This document shows positions 8,622 to 17,662 of a stretch of 64,000 bases of DNA, one piece after another. Below the pieces are notes generated by a model, which saw only the letters and a list, made by a program, of their open reading frames with translations, was not told where the DNA came from and searched no databases. The stretch covers positions 558,001 to 622,000 of the forward strand of contig NZ_JADBDS010000003.1 in NCBI RefSeq assembly GCF_014873705.1, read 5' to 3'. Position numbers and translations under genes: made by a program. Each line of letters starts with the position of its first letter. Position 1 is the first letter of the stretch. The DNA comes from Mycobacterium sp. OAS707 (lineage in GTDB: Bacteria; Actinomycetota; Actinomycetes; Mycobacteriales; Mycobacteriaceae).

Positions 8622-10955
8622 TCAGCCGTTCGGGCGGCCGCTGTCATGGCCCGGATCCTCGTTGGCGCCCTGCGCAGGCGGAGTGTCCTGTACCCCAGGA
8701 GCGTCCTGTACGGGCGGAGCATCCTGTACGGGCTGCGGATGTCCGGTCTGCGGGTAGGGCTGATACGGGTAGTGCTGCTGCCAGTGGGGCGGCGGGTACC
8801 AGTACCCCTGCGGTTGGGGGTACGGCTGTCCCGGCGGCTGGCCCTGCGGTGGCCAGCCGGGCGCGTGCCATCCGGCTGGGGCGCCGTAGTCGGGCTGCGT
8901 CGGCGCATTCGCGGGGATTCCGTTGGCGCCGTTACCATTTGTGCCGTTCTGGTGGGCCTGGCGCGCGGCGGCCTCCTGGCTTGCCTGCGCGATGGCCGCC
9001 TTGAACGCGGGCTCGGGGATCGGCTTGGGCCACGGCTCGCCGCGTTCGATGGCGAGCTCGCCCGGCGTCTTGATCGGCGGCTTGTCGGACGGCACCCGGC
9101 CGCCGAAGTCGTCGAACATGGTGAGCCGGGGCCGCTTCTTCACGTCACCGAAGATGGCCTGCAGTTCGGCGCGGTGCAGGGTTTCCTTCTCCAGCAGCTC
9201 GCCTGCGAGCGTGTCGAGCACGTCGCGGTATTCGGTGAGGATCTCCCACGCCTCGGTGTGCGCGGCCTCGATCAGCTTGCGCACCTCGTCGTCGATGATC
9301 TGCGCGACCTCATGGCTGTAGTCGGCCTGCGTGCCCATCGTCCTACCGAGGAAGGGGTCGCCGTGTTCGGTGCCGTAGCGCACCGCGCCCAGTTTGCTGC
9401 TCATGCCGTACTCGGTCACCATCGCACGGGCGATCTTGGTGGCCTGGTCGATATCGGAGGACGCCCCGGTGGTCGGCTCGCGGAACACCAGTTCCTCGGC
9501 GGCGCGCCCGCCCATCGCGAACACCAGTCGGGCGATCATCTCCGAGCGGGTCATCAGGCCCTTGTCGTCCTCGGGCACCGCCATCGCGTGGCCGCCGGTG
9601 CGGCCGCGGGCAAGGATCGTCACCTTGTAGATCGGGTCGATGTCCGGCATCGCCCACGCCGCGAGCGTGTGACCGCCCTCGTGGTAGGCGGTGATCTTCT
9701 TCTCGTGCTCGCTGATGATCCGGCTCTTGCGCCGCGGCCCGCCGACGACGCGGTCGACCGCCTCCTCCAGCGCGGGGCCGGTGATCACGGTGCCGTTCTC
9801 CCGGGCGGTCAGCAGCGCGGCCTCGTTGACGACGTTGGCCAGATCGGCGCCGGACATGCCGACGGTCCGCTTGGCCAGCCCGTCGAGGTCGGCGTCGGGC
9901 GCGATCGGCTTGCCCTGCGAATGCACGCGCAGCACCGCGCGGCGGCCGGCGAGATCGGGGTTGGACACCGGGATCTGGCGGTCGAAGCGGCCCGGCCGCA
10001 GCAGCGCTGGGTCGAGGATGTCGGGTCGGTTGGTGGCCGCGATCAGGATGACGCCCTGACGGTCGCCGAAGCCGTCCATCTCGACGAGCAGCTGGTTCAA
10101 CGTCTGCTCGCGCTCGTCGTGCCCGCCGCCGAGGCCGGCGCCACGCTGGCGACCGACCGCGTCGATCTCGTCGACGAAGATGATGCACGGGCTGTTCTGC
10201 TTGGCCTGCTCGAACAGGTCGCGCACCCGGGACGCGCCGACACCGACGAACATCTCGACGAAGTCCGAACCCGAAATCGTGAAGAACGGAACCCCGGCCT
10301 CGCCTGCGACGGCCCTGGCGAGCAGCGTCTTGCCGGTGCCCGGTGGGCCGTAAAGCAGCACGCCCTTGGGGATCTTGGCGCCGAGCGCCTGATAGCGGGT
10401 CGGGTTCTGCAGGAAGTCCTTGATCTCGTAGAGCTCTTCGACCGCCTCGTCGACACCCGCGACGTCGGCGAACGTGGTCTTCGGCATGTCCTTGGAGAGC
10501 TGCTTGGCCCGCGACTTGCCAAAGCCGAAGCCCATCCGCCCGCCGGTCTGCATGCGGGAGAACATCACGAACAACCCGACGAGCAACAGCAGCGGCAATA
10601 GGTAGATCAGCAGCGAGCCCAACATGCTGCCCTGGTTGACCACGGTGTTGACCTTGGCGTTCTTCGCGTTCAGCGCGTCGAACAGCGGCACGGCGTACCC
10701 GGTGGGGAACTTGGTGATGACCTTGTCGCTGTTGTCGGTGTCGGCGTTGCCGTTCTTCAGCTCGAGCCGCAGTTGCTGCTCACGGTCGTCGATCTGCGCG
10801 CTCTTGATGTTGTCGCTGTTGATCTGGGCCATCGCCACCGAGGTATCGACGGGTTTATAGCCGCGGGTGTCGTCACTGAAATAGAAGAACGACCAGACCA
10901 GCAGCAGGATCACGCAGACCGCCGTGACCGTGCGAATCACATTTTTCCGGTTCAT
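8622..10955 (-). CDS. ftsH: ATP-dependent zinc metalloprotease FtsH
   Basis: A 777-residue membrane AAA protease. The N terminus has two transmembrane helices (VTAVCVILLLVWSFFYF and LLIYLLPLLLLVGLFVMF) flanking an extracytoplasmic segment. The AAA domain follows, with Walker A GPPGTGKT, Walker B CIIFVDEIDAVG and the SRH region. The peptidase domain has the zinc motif HEGGH. The tail after about residue 640 is long, Pro/Gln-rich and disordered with short VQDAP repeats, as in mycobacterial FtsH. ATG 10955 was chosen over the preceding in-frame TTG. It degrades misfolded or regulatory membrane proteins. Confidence 0.96.
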   Translation of the reverse strand: MNRKNVIRTVTAVCVILLLVWSFFYFSDDTRGYKPVDTSVAMAQINSDNIKSAQIDDREQQLRLELKNGNADTDNSDKVITKFPTGYAVPLFDALNAKNAKVNTVVNQGSMLGSLLIYLLPLLLLVGLFVMFSRMQTGGRMGFGFGKSRAKQLSKDMPKTTFADVAGVDEAVEELYEIKDFLQNPTRYQALGAKIPKGVLLYGPPGTGKTLLARAVAGEAGVPFFTISGSDFVEMFVGVGASRVRDLFEQAKQNSPCIIFVDEIDAVGRQRGAGLGGGHDEREQTLNQLLVEMDGFGDRQGVILIAATNRPDILDPALLRPGRFDRQIPVSNPDLAGRRAVLRVHSQGKPIAPDADLDGLAKRTVGMSGADLANVVNEAALLTARENGTVITGPALEEAVDRVVGGPRRKSRIISEHEKKITAYHEGGHTLAAWAMPDIDPIYKVTILARGRTGGHAMAVPEDDKGLMTRSEMIARLVFAMGGRAAEELVFREPTTGASSDIDQATKIARAMVTEYGMSSKLGAVRYGTEHGDPFLGRTMGTQADYSHEVAQIIDDEVRKLIEAAHTEAWEILTEYRDVLDTLAGELLEKETLHRAELQAIFGDVKKRPRLTMFDDFGGRVPSDKPPIKTPGELAIERGEPWPKPIPEPAFKAAIAQASQEAAARQAHQNGTNGNGANGIPANAPTQPDYGAPAGWHAPGWPPQGQPPGQPYPQPQGYWYPPPHWQQHYPYQPYPQTGHPQPVQDAPPVQDAPGVQDTPPAQGANEDPGHDSGRPNG

Positions 10956-11175
10956 CAAGCATCGGCCCTCGTGGGCCAGGTCCTTCCATACGCGCAGCTG
11001 GAAACCTCAAGGCTACCGCTAGACCAACGAACAACAGTTCCCGCGGTTGTCTGGCCCTTCCGCCGAACGTGGGTTACCCGCACGCTTGTCGCGCTCGAAG
11101 CGTGACACGAGCCCACACTCGGCCCCGGCAGAACACACTCTTTCGGCGACCGTTGCCCTGTGCTTGGCTGTGGTC
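10956..11175. other. Divergent intergenic region between ftsH and the ephA-like gene
   Basis: About 220 bases without a convincing gene. It must hold the promoter of ftsH on the minus strand and that of the oxidoreductase run on the plus strand. An open frame from 11047 continues into the hydrolase, but its residues do not look like a family N terminus. In M. tuberculosis, as I recall, the espA-espC-espD locus occupies this position; no trace of it is visible. Confidence 0.6.
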
Positions 11176-12072
11176 GTGCTCACCTCGACCGAACGGTTAG
11201 TTGAGACAAACGGCGTTTCACTGCGGGTGTACGAAGCCGGCGAGCGCGGCGCACCCCTGGTCGTGCTGGCACACGGTTTCCCCGAACTGGCTTACTCGTG
11301 GCGCCACCAGATCCCGGTGATCGCGGCGGCGGGCTACCACGTGCTGGCTCCCGACCAGCGCGGCTACGGCGGCTCGGACCGTCCCGACGCTGTCGAGGAC
11401 TACGACATCCACGCGCTCACCGGCGACCTCGTCGGCCTGCTCGACGCCGTCGGCGCACGACAAGCGATATTCATCGGCCACGACTGGGGTGCCATGGTCG
11501 TCTGGCACACCGCCGTCTTGCACCCCGGACGCGTGCGGGCGGTCGCGGGCCTTTCTGTTCCACCCATCCCGCGGGCACGGTCGCGCCCCACCGAACGCTG
11601 GCGGCAGAAGTTCGGCGACGACTTCTACATGCTGCGGTTCCAGAACCCAGGCGTGGCCGAGGCCGAGATGGAAGCCGACGTCGCCGCGACGATGAGCGGA
11701 ATGTTCGCCGGGCTGTTGACCGGACCCGCGCCGCTGCCGGACTGGATCAGCGCCGACGAATTCGAGCACTACGTCACCGAGTTCAGCAGGACGGGCTTCA
11801 CCGGCGCGCTGAACTGGTACCGCAACTACGACCGCAACTGGGAGTCGACGCCGCAGCTCGCCGACGCGAAGATCACGGCGCCCGCGCTGTTCGTCGGCGG
11901 CACCGCAGACCCGGTGGGCCACACCATGAACCCGGCCCGCGCGCGTGAACTGGCCGTCGGCCCCTACACCGAAAAGTGGATCGACGGTGCGGGCCACTGG
12001 GTGCAACAGGAACGCGCCGACGAGGTCAACCGAATCCTGCTGGCATTCCTGACCGAACTGGAGGAGTCATGA
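11176..12072 (+). CDS. ephA: Alpha/beta hydrolase, epoxide hydrolase EphA-like
   Basis: A 298-residue protein with the epoxide hydrolase motifs: oxyanion HGFPELAYSWRHQ, nucleophile Asp in GHDWGAMV, and the catalytic His in GAGHWVQQE. NWYRNYDRNWE belongs to the cap region, which carries the ring-opening tyrosines. It resembles M. tuberculosis EphA (Rv3617) with a slightly shorter cap. The start is uncertain: GTG 11176 gives MLTSTERLVETNG, close to the EphA start, but no clear ribosome site precedes it and GTG 11170 is possible. It hydrolyses epoxides to diols; the physiological substrate is unknown. First gene of a coupled three-gene run. Confidence 0.85.
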   Translation: MLTSTERLVETNGVSLRVYEAGERGAPLVVLAHGFPELAYSWRHQIPVIAAAGYHVLAPDQRGYGGSDRPDAVEDYDIHALTGDLVGLLDAVGARQAIFIGHDWGAMVVWHTAVLHPGRVRAVAGLSVPPIPRARSRPTERWRQKFGDDFYMLRFQNPGVAEAEMEADVAATMSGMFAGLLTGPAPLPDWISADEFEHYVTEFSRTGFTGALNWYRNYDRNWESTPQLADAKITAPALFVGGTADPVGHTMNPARARELAVGPYTEKWIDGAGHWVQQERADEVNRILLAFLTELEES

Positions 12073-13262
12073 GCGGTAAGCCGATGAACTTCGGAGTCTT
12101 CATCACGCCGTTTCACCCCGTCGGTCAATCTCCAACCGTCGCACTGGAATACGACCTCGACCGCACCGTCGCACTCGACAAGCTCGGATACGACGAAGTC
12201 TGGTACGGCGAGCACCACTCCGGCGGCTACGAACTGATCGCGTGCCCGGAGGTGTTCATCGCCGCAGCCGCCGAGCGCACCAAGCACATCAAGCTGGGCA
12301 CCGGCGTGGTGTCGCTGCCCTACCACCATCCGCTGATGGTCGCCGACCGTTGGGTGCTGCTCGACCACCTGACCCGCGGACGCGTGATCTTCGGCACCGG
12401 CCCGGGCGCGCTGCCTTCCGACGCCTACATGATGGGGATCGACCCGGTCGAGCAGCGGCGGATGATGCAGGAATCCCTCGAGGCGATCCTGGCATTGTTC
12501 CGCGCGGCGCCAGAGGAGCGGGTCAGCAGGCATTCCGACTGGTTCACGCTGCAGGAAGCCCAGCTGCACATTCGTCCGTACACGTGGCCGTATCCCGAAA
12601 TCTCAACGGCGGCAATGATTTCCCCGTCCGGTCCGCGGCTGGCGGGTGCGCTTGGCACCTCGCTGCTTTCGCTGTCGATGTCGGTGCCCGGCGGCTATGC
12701 AGCGCTGGAGAACACCTGGGAGGTCGTGGTCGACCAGGCCGAGAAGTCCTGCCGTGACGAGCCGGACCGCGACGACTGGCGGGTGTTGGCCATCATCCAT
12801 CTGGCTGACACCAAGGAGCAGGCGATCGACGACTGCACCTATGGGTTGCAGGATTTCGCGAACTACTTCGGAGCGGCCGGATTCGTGCCCTTGTCGAATT
12901 CGGTTGAGGGAACGCAATCCCCGCGCGAATTCGTGGCCGAGTATGCAGGCATGGGCAATTGCTGCATCGGCACGCCCGGCGATGCAGTGGCCTACATTCA
13001 GGATCTGCTCGATCAGTCCGGTGGGTTCGGCACGCTGTTGCTACTCGGCCACGACTGGGCCTCGCCCGCTGCCACGTACCACTCGTACGAACTGTTCGCG
13101 CGTGAGGTCATGCCGCATTTCAAGGGACAGCTGTCCGCGCCGCGTGCCAGCCACGATTGGGCAAAGGGCATGCGCGACAAGCTCCTTGGCCGCGCGGGCG
13201 AGGCCATCGTCAAGGCGATCAACGAGCACACCGACGAGCTCAAAGAGCGCGAGCAAACCTGA
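12069..13262 (+). CDS. LLM-class flavin-dependent oxidoreductase (Rv3618-like)
   Basis: A 397-residue bacterial-luciferase-like TIM-barrel protein (MNFGVFITPFHPVG, YDEVWYGEHHSGGYE, RVIFGTGPGALPSDAYMMGID). These enzymes use reduced FMN or F420 to oxidise small organic molecules. The ATG at 12069 overlaps the upstream stop (ATGA) with GAGGAG just before it. Place and product match Rv3618. With EphA and the downstream dehydrogenase it forms a plausible monooxygenase-epoxide hydrolase-dehydrogenase route for an alkene or terpenoid, which is inference. Confidence 0.9.
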   Translation: MSGKPMNFGVFITPFHPVGQSPTVALEYDLDRTVALDKLGYDEVWYGEHHSGGYELIACPEVFIAAAAERTKHIKLGTGVVSLPYHHPLMVADRWVLLDHLTRGRVIFGTGPGALPSDAYMMGIDPVEQRRMMQESLEAILALFRAAPEERVSRHSDWFTLQEAQLHIRPYTWPYPEISTAAMISPSGPRLAGALGTSLLSLSMSVPGGYAALENTWEVVVDQAEKSCRDEPDRDDWRVLAIIHLADTKEQAIDDCTYGLQDFANYFGAAGFVPLSNSVEGTQSPREFVAEYAGMGNCCIGTPGDAVAYIQDLLDQSGGFGTLLLLGHDWASPAATYHSYELFAREVMPHFKGQLSAPRASHDWAKGMRDKLLGRAGEAIVKAINEHTDELKEREQT

Positions 13263-14278
13263 TGCGCGCCTCCGTTCTGCGCGACGGCCGCATGGTACTG
13301 CGCGACGATGTCGCCGAACCGGTTCCCGGCCCCGGCCAGGTGCTCGTCGGCGTGAAGGCGTGCGGAATCTGCGGCTCGGACCTGCATTTCGCCAAACACG
13401 GCGCCGATGTGCTTGAACTCAACGATCAGATCGAGGGCTTCGGTGGCGGCGGCATGAATATCGATCTGAGCCGTGACGTTTTCATGGGTCATGAGTTCAG
13501 CGCCGAAGTACTCGAGGCGGGGCCCGACACCGAGGCGCCTGCGCCCGGCACGCTGGTCACCTCCCTGCCGGTGCTGGTTTCGGCCGGCGGCATCGAGCCG
13601 ATCGTCTACTCCAACAGGACGATTGGCGGCTACGCGGAGCGGATGCTGTTATCGGCTCCGCTGCTGACGCCGATCCCTAATGGACTGGACCCGCGGCACG
13701 CTGCGCTGACCGAGCCGATGGCCGTCGGCCTGCACGCGGTGAACAAATCTGCTATCGAGCGCGGTGAGGCCGCTTTGGTGCTCGGTTGCGGGCCCATCGG
13801 CATCGCGATCATCGCGGGGCTTCGCCACCGCGGTGTGGAAACAGTTGTGGCGGCGGACTATTCGGCCCGCCGACGCGAACTGGCCCTCGCGATGGGCGCA
13901 ACGTCGACCGTAGACCCCGCTGATGGGTCACCGTTCGACAGCGCGCGCCCCACGGTGGTGTTCGAGGCAGTCGGCGTGCCGGGCATCATCGACGACATCC
14001 TGCGCCGGGCGCCTGTCGGTGCGCGCGTCGTCGTCGCCGGAGTGTGCATGCAGGCCGATAGTTTCCATCCGTATTTCGCGATCGCCAAGCAGATCAACGT
14101 GCAGTTCGTGTTGGCCTACGACCCGACGGAGTTCACCGATTGCCTGCGCGCGATCGCCGAGGGTGACGTCGACGTGGCGCCGATGATCACCGGTGAGGTC
14201 GGCCTGGACGGCGTCGGTGCGGCGTTCGACGAGCTGGCGCACCCCGACGCGCACTGCAAGATCCTGGTGGCTCCCTGA
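13262..14278 (+). CDS. Zinc-binding medium-chain alcohol dehydrogenase
   Basis: A 338-residue MDR-family protein. The catalytic zinc site includes Cys in ACGICGSDLHF and the GHEFSAEV motif. The NAD(P)-binding glycine motif is LGCGPIGIAII near residue 180. The usual structural-zinc lobe is reduced (a glycine-rich segment GFGGGGMNID is present instead). The ATG at 13262 overlaps the previous stop by one base, so it is co-translated with the LLM oxidoreductase. The substrate is unknown. I recall esx/PE/PPE genes at this position in M. tuberculosis rather than this gene. Confidence 0.88.
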   Translation: MRASVLRDGRMVLRDDVAEPVPGPGQVLVGVKACGICGSDLHFAKHGADVLELNDQIEGFGGGGMNIDLSRDVFMGHEFSAEVLEAGPDTEAPAPGTLVTSLPVLVSAGGIEPIVYSNRTIGGYAERMLLSAPLLTPIPNGLDPRHAALTEPMAVGLHAVNKSAIERGEAALVLGCGPIGIAIIAGLRHRGVETVVAADYSARRRELALAMGATSTVDPADGSPFDSARPTVVFEAVGVPGIIDDILRRAPVGARVVVAGVCMQADSFHPYFAIAKQINVQFVLAYDPTEFTDCLRAIAEGDVDVAPMITGEVGLDGVGAAFDELAHPDAHCKILVAP

Positions 14279-14294
14279 AGGTATGGTGCGAGGC

Positions 14295-15035
14295 ATGCCG
14301 ATCGCAGCGAGAGCGAAGATGTCCACCCGTTTCCTCCTTCTCGCCGCGGCGGGGCTTGCCGCCGTTGGTCTCTCGGCCTGCGACTCCTCCTCTGGCCCAA
14401 CGGCAACGGGCGACAAGGACGCCCGGCAAGTAACCGTCGTCGGCGCGGGCGAGGTGCAGGGCACGCCGGACCGGCTCACCGTCAACGCGTCGATCGAGTT
14501 CGTCGCACCCGACGTCAGCGGCGCCATGAACCAGACCAGCGACCGTCAACAGGCGGTCATCGACGCGTTGGTGGGCTCGGGCATCGACCGCAAGGACATC
14601 AGCACGTCGAATGTGAGCCTGCAACCGCAATTCGCGGGCGGCGACAGCACGACGATCATCGGCTACCGCGCCACGAATTCGATCGACGTGAAGATCCGCA
14701 AACTCGACAGCGCATCGCAGGCGTTGGCGTTGATCGTCAGCACCGGCGGGGACGCCACGCGCATCAACTCGGTGAACTATTCGCTCGAGGACGACTCGCA
14801 ACTCGTCAAGGACGCGCGGGCGCGGGCGTTCAACGATGCCAAGGACCGCGCCCAGCAGTACGCGCAGTTGTCCGGTCTGAAGCTCGGCAAGGTCATCTCG
14901 ATCACCGAGTCGGGCGGCTCGACACCGCCGACGCCCGTGCCCAACTTCAAGGGTGCGGAGATGGCGGCCGTGCCGCTGGAGCCCGGCCAGCAGACGGTCG
15001 GCTTCTCGGTGACGGTGATCTTCGAGCTCACCTGA
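14295..15035 (+). CDS. lpqG: SIMPL-domain lipoprotein LpqG-like
   Basis: About 246 residues. It starts with a lipoprotein signal (hydrophobic LLLAAAGLAAVGL then lipobox LSAC, with Cys acylation predicted). The rest is a SIMPL/DUF541 domain (VTVVGAGEVQGTPDRLTVNASIEF). It matches LpqG (Rv3623) in type and position, upstream of the convergent hpt side. The start is uncertain: ATG at 14283, 14295 and 14319 are all in frame and each has a purine-rich stretch before it. The function of the family in the cell envelope is not established. Confidence 0.85.
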   Translation: MPIAARAKMSTRFLLLAAAGLAAVGLSACDSSSGPTATGDKDARQVTVVGAGEVQGTPDRLTVNASIEFVAPDVSGAMNQTSDRQQAVIDALVGSGIDRKDISTSNVSLQPQFAGGDSTTIIGYRATNSIDVKIRKLDSASQALALIVSTGGDATRINSVNYSLEDDSQLVKDARARAFNDAKDRAQQYAQLSGLKLGKVISITESGGSTPPTPVPNFKGAEMAAVPLEPGQQTVGFSVTVIFELT

Positions 15036-15038
15036 CTT

Positions 15039-15070
15039 TGCGCACACTCGCGCCGCGCCGAGCGTGCGCG
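15039..15070 (+). terminator. GC-rich hairpin after lpqG
   Basis: Arms TGCGCAC-A-CTCG (15039-15050) and CGAG-C-GTGCGCG (15059-15070) pair with one mismatch around an 8-base loop. A second imperfect palindrome follows to about 15118. It lies between two convergent genes and there is no clear T-tract, so a two-way terminator is likely but not certain. Confidence 0.55.
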
Positions 15071-15139
15071 AAATGTCCGCAACTAGCGGCGTGTCGGCGT
15101 GCAGACACGCACGCTCGCGGTAGTTGGGGCTAGGTGTGG

Positions 15140-17359
15140 CTAGGCGGGGGCGACGACGACCGGGATGCCGTTGAGCACAGCGGTGCCCGACAGCGGGTCG
15201 AGTTGGCCGCCGTCGTTGAGCTGGTTGACGTTGACGCCGGGTTGATCGGCGGCCACCGCCTGCCGCGTGCCGCCGCGGTCGTGGCCCCAGCCGTGCGGCA
15301 GCGACACGACGCCACGCCGCATACCCGGATCCAGTTCGATCGGCGCGACCACATCGCCGCCGGGCCCCTTGATCGACGCGTTGTCGGTCAGCCCCAGTTC
15401 TGCCGCGTCATCCGGATGGATCTGCAGCGTGCAGCGGTTCGTCCCGCCCGCCAGAGCGGGCAGGTTGTGCATCCAGCTGTTGTTCGAACGCAGGTGCCTG
15501 CGACCGATCAGCACGAAACCGTCGTCGCCGCGGCTCAGCGAATCCTGCAGTCGAGCGGCGTCGGCGATCAGCGGCTCGGGTGCGAGTTCGATTCTGCCCG
15601 AACGTGTTTTGAGCACCGCCGGCATCCTGGGCTGTAGCGGGCCGAAGTCGATGCCGTGCGGCGTCGCCTTGAGTCGCTCCAGGGTCAGGCCATCGGCGTT
15701 GGCGCCGAACGCATCTCCGTAAGGGCCGAGCCGAAGCATCATGTCGAGACGGCGTTCGTATCCCGGACCGTCGATCAGCATCGCTGTCAGTTCGTCCACC
15801 GCACGCCCGGCAACCGGTGAATCGGGGTCGGCGGTTTCCTTCTGCAGCGTCGTCGCGATGACCTGGTCGTCCACCAACGCCGGGTCGGCCTGATACCCGA
15901 TGCCGTAAAGGATCAGCGCGAGGCGCGACAGGATCTCCGGCTCGTCGGGTCGACCATCCGATTGCAGCGCCGGCGGCGAGTAGCGGGCATTGTTGCGCAC
16001 CGCAAGGTTGTTCAGCGCGAAGTCGAAATGGCCTGCCTGTGACGGCGGTGGCGGCGGCAGGATCACGTCGGCGTGCCGCGTCGTCTCGTTGAGATACGGG
16101 TCGATGCTGAGCATGAAATCGACGCTGTCCAGCGCCCGGTCGAGCCGGTCGCCGTCGGGCGCCGACAGCACGGGGTTGCCGGCGATCGTGATCATCGCCT
16201 TGATCTGACCATCGCCTGCGGTGTCGATCTCCTCGGCGAGCGCGACCGCGGGCAGCTCCCCGAGCGCCTCGGGATAGCCGGAGACGCGGCTGTGCCAGCG
16301 GCCGGTGGTGAACCCCTTGCCGGGGCCCGCAGGCCGTGGCGCGGACATCGCCGCGCCCAGCGGGAACATCGCCCCACCCGGCCGGTCGAGATTCCCGGTA
16401 AGGACGTTGATGACGTCGACCAGCCAGCTGCCGATCGTGCCGAATTCGACTGTGGACGTACCGATTCGGCCGTACACCGCCGCCGACGGCGCGGCGGCGA
16501 TCTCCCGCGCCAAGGCCCGGATCTCGTCGGCCGGCACACCACAGTGCGTGGCGACCGATTCCGGTGAGAAGCCTGACGCCAACTCGCGAAGTTCCTCAAG
16601 GCCGTTCACATGCTCGGCCAGACCGCCGAGATCCGGTGCGACAAGGCCTTCTTCGAACAAGGTGTGAACTACCCCGAACAGCAGAGCGGCATCGGTGCCT
16701 GGACGCGGTGCGATATGACGATCGGCGAGTTCGGCGGTGCGGGTGCGGGCCGGATCGATGACGGTGAGCTTGCCGCCGCGCTTGCGCAACGCCCGCAGCT
16801 TGCCGGGGAAGTCCGCCGCAGTGGCCAAACTGCCGTTGGACACAAGGGGATTCGCGCCGATGATCACCAGATAGTCGGTGCGGTCAAGGTCGGGGACGGT
16901 GAATGCGACTGGGCTGCCGAACACGTAGCCAAGGGCGACGTGTTTGGGCATCTGGTCAAGAGTGCTCGCGCTGTACACGTGCCGGGTTTTCAGCGCCCTG
17001 ATGATCAGCGGTCCGTAGAGGGCACCGGCGATCGTGTGTGCGTTCGGGTTGCCGAGATACACGCCGACCGACGTCGCGCCGTGGTCCTTGATGACCCCGC
17101 CGAGCCGCTCGGCGATGACGGCGTACGCCTCATCCCAGGTGGCCTCGGTGAGTTCGCCGTCACGACGGACCAGCGGCGTCGTCAACCGGTCGGGGTCGTT
17201 GTCGAGTTCGGCGAAGCTGGCGCCCTTCGGGCAGATGAACCCGTGGCTGAACACGTCGTCGCGGTCGCCGCGGGCGCCGGTCACCCGGCCGTCCTCGATC
17301 GTCAGCGTCAAGCCGCAGGTGGCCTCGCAGAACGGGCAGATCCGAAGGGCTGTGGTCAT
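15140..17359 (-). CDS. Molybdopterin-dependent oxidoreductase with N-terminal [4Fe-4S] site
   Basis: A 739-residue MopB/DMSO-reductase family protein. Cys8, Cys11, Cys15 (ICPFCEATC) and the later Cys in HGFICPKGAS make the [4Fe-4S] site. The molybdopterin domain spans the middle (YLGNPNAHTIAGALYGP, IGANPLVSNGS), and the C-terminal molydopterin-dinucleotide-binding domain has LIGRRHLRSNNSWMHN and VSLPHGWGHDRGG. No twin-arginine signal is visible, so it is probably cytoplasmic. No partner electron-transfer subunit or maturation gene is adjacent. It resembles formate dehydrogenase/nitrate reductase-like proteins, but the substrate cannot be named. ATG 17359 has GGAG upstream. Confidence 0.88.
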   Translation of the reverse strand: MTTALRICPFCEATCGLTLTIEDGRVTGARGDRDDVFSHGFICPKGASFAELDNDPDRLTTPLVRRDGELTEATWDEAYAVIAERLGGVIKDHGATSVGVYLGNPNAHTIAGALYGPLIIRALKTRHVYSASTLDQMPKHVALGYVFGSPVAFTVPDLDRTDYLVIIGANPLVSNGSLATAADFPGKLRALRKRGGKLTVIDPARTRTAELADRHIAPRPGTDAALLFGVVHTLFEEGLVAPDLGGLAEHVNGLEELRELASGFSPESVATHCGVPADEIRALAREIAAAPSAAVYGRIGTSTVEFGTIGSWLVDVINVLTGNLDRPGGAMFPLGAAMSAPRPAGPGKGFTTGRWHSRVSGYPEALGELPAVALAEEIDTAGDGQIKAMITIAGNPVLSAPDGDRLDRALDSVDFMLSIDPYLNETTRHADVILPPPPPSQAGHFDFALNNLAVRNNARYSPPALQSDGRPDEPEILSRLALILYGIGYQADPALVDDQVIATTLQKETADPDSPVAGRAVDELTAMLIDGPGYERRLDMMLRLGPYGDAFGANADGLTLERLKATPHGIDFGPLQPRMPAVLKTRSGRIELAPEPLIADAARLQDSLSRGDDGFVLIGRRHLRSNNSWMHNLPALAGGTNRCTLQIHPDDAAELGLTDNASIKGPGGDVVAPIELDPGMRRGVVSLPHGWGHDRGGTRQAVAADQPGVNVNQLNDGGQLDPLSGTAVLNGIPVVVAPA

Positions 17360-17423
17360 CTCCGCATTCTGCGCTGTGCCCCGGCGGTCGCGCCATTACC
17401 CCCTACGTAATCGCTGTTGCCGC

Positions 17424-17660
17424 TCATTTGAGCAGGAGATCGGGCGGAAGCGGGCGGGCCGGATCGACCTCGACGTGGATCACGTTCTGCTGGCTGTAGC
17501 CCGCCCAGTCCGGCATCCAGGTCTCCACGTAGTAGTCCCCTGGCTGCAACGGCGGATGCCAGCCCTCCTGACGTGTGGACTCGTCGACACCCGCCCGCAC
17601 CTGCCGGTATCCGAGCCCCTCGAGCACATGCAGCGATTCGGCGAGCTCTTCGTTGCCCAC
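17424..17660 (-). CDS. Small hypothetical protein downstream of hpt
   Basis: 78 residues from GTG 17660 (MGNEELAESLHVLEGLGYRQV), two bases after the hpt stop. It is acidic with a Trp/Tyr-rich middle (GDYYVETWMPDWAGYS). I see no known domain, signal or membrane segment. Longer in-frame extension upstream is shadow of hpt. Coupling to hpt suggests co-expression; the function is unknown. Confidence 0.65.
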   Translation of the reverse strand: MGNEELAESLHVLEGLGYRQVRAGVDESTRQEGWHPPLQPGDYYVETWMPDWAGYSQQNVIHVEVDPARPLPPDLLLK

Positions 17661-17662
17661 GC

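Noticed and set aside
8445..10601. 718-codon open frame on the plus strand opposite ftsH
   Set aside because: It lies antisense to a clear FtsH and has the low-complexity composition of a GC-rich shadow frame; no family motif is seen.
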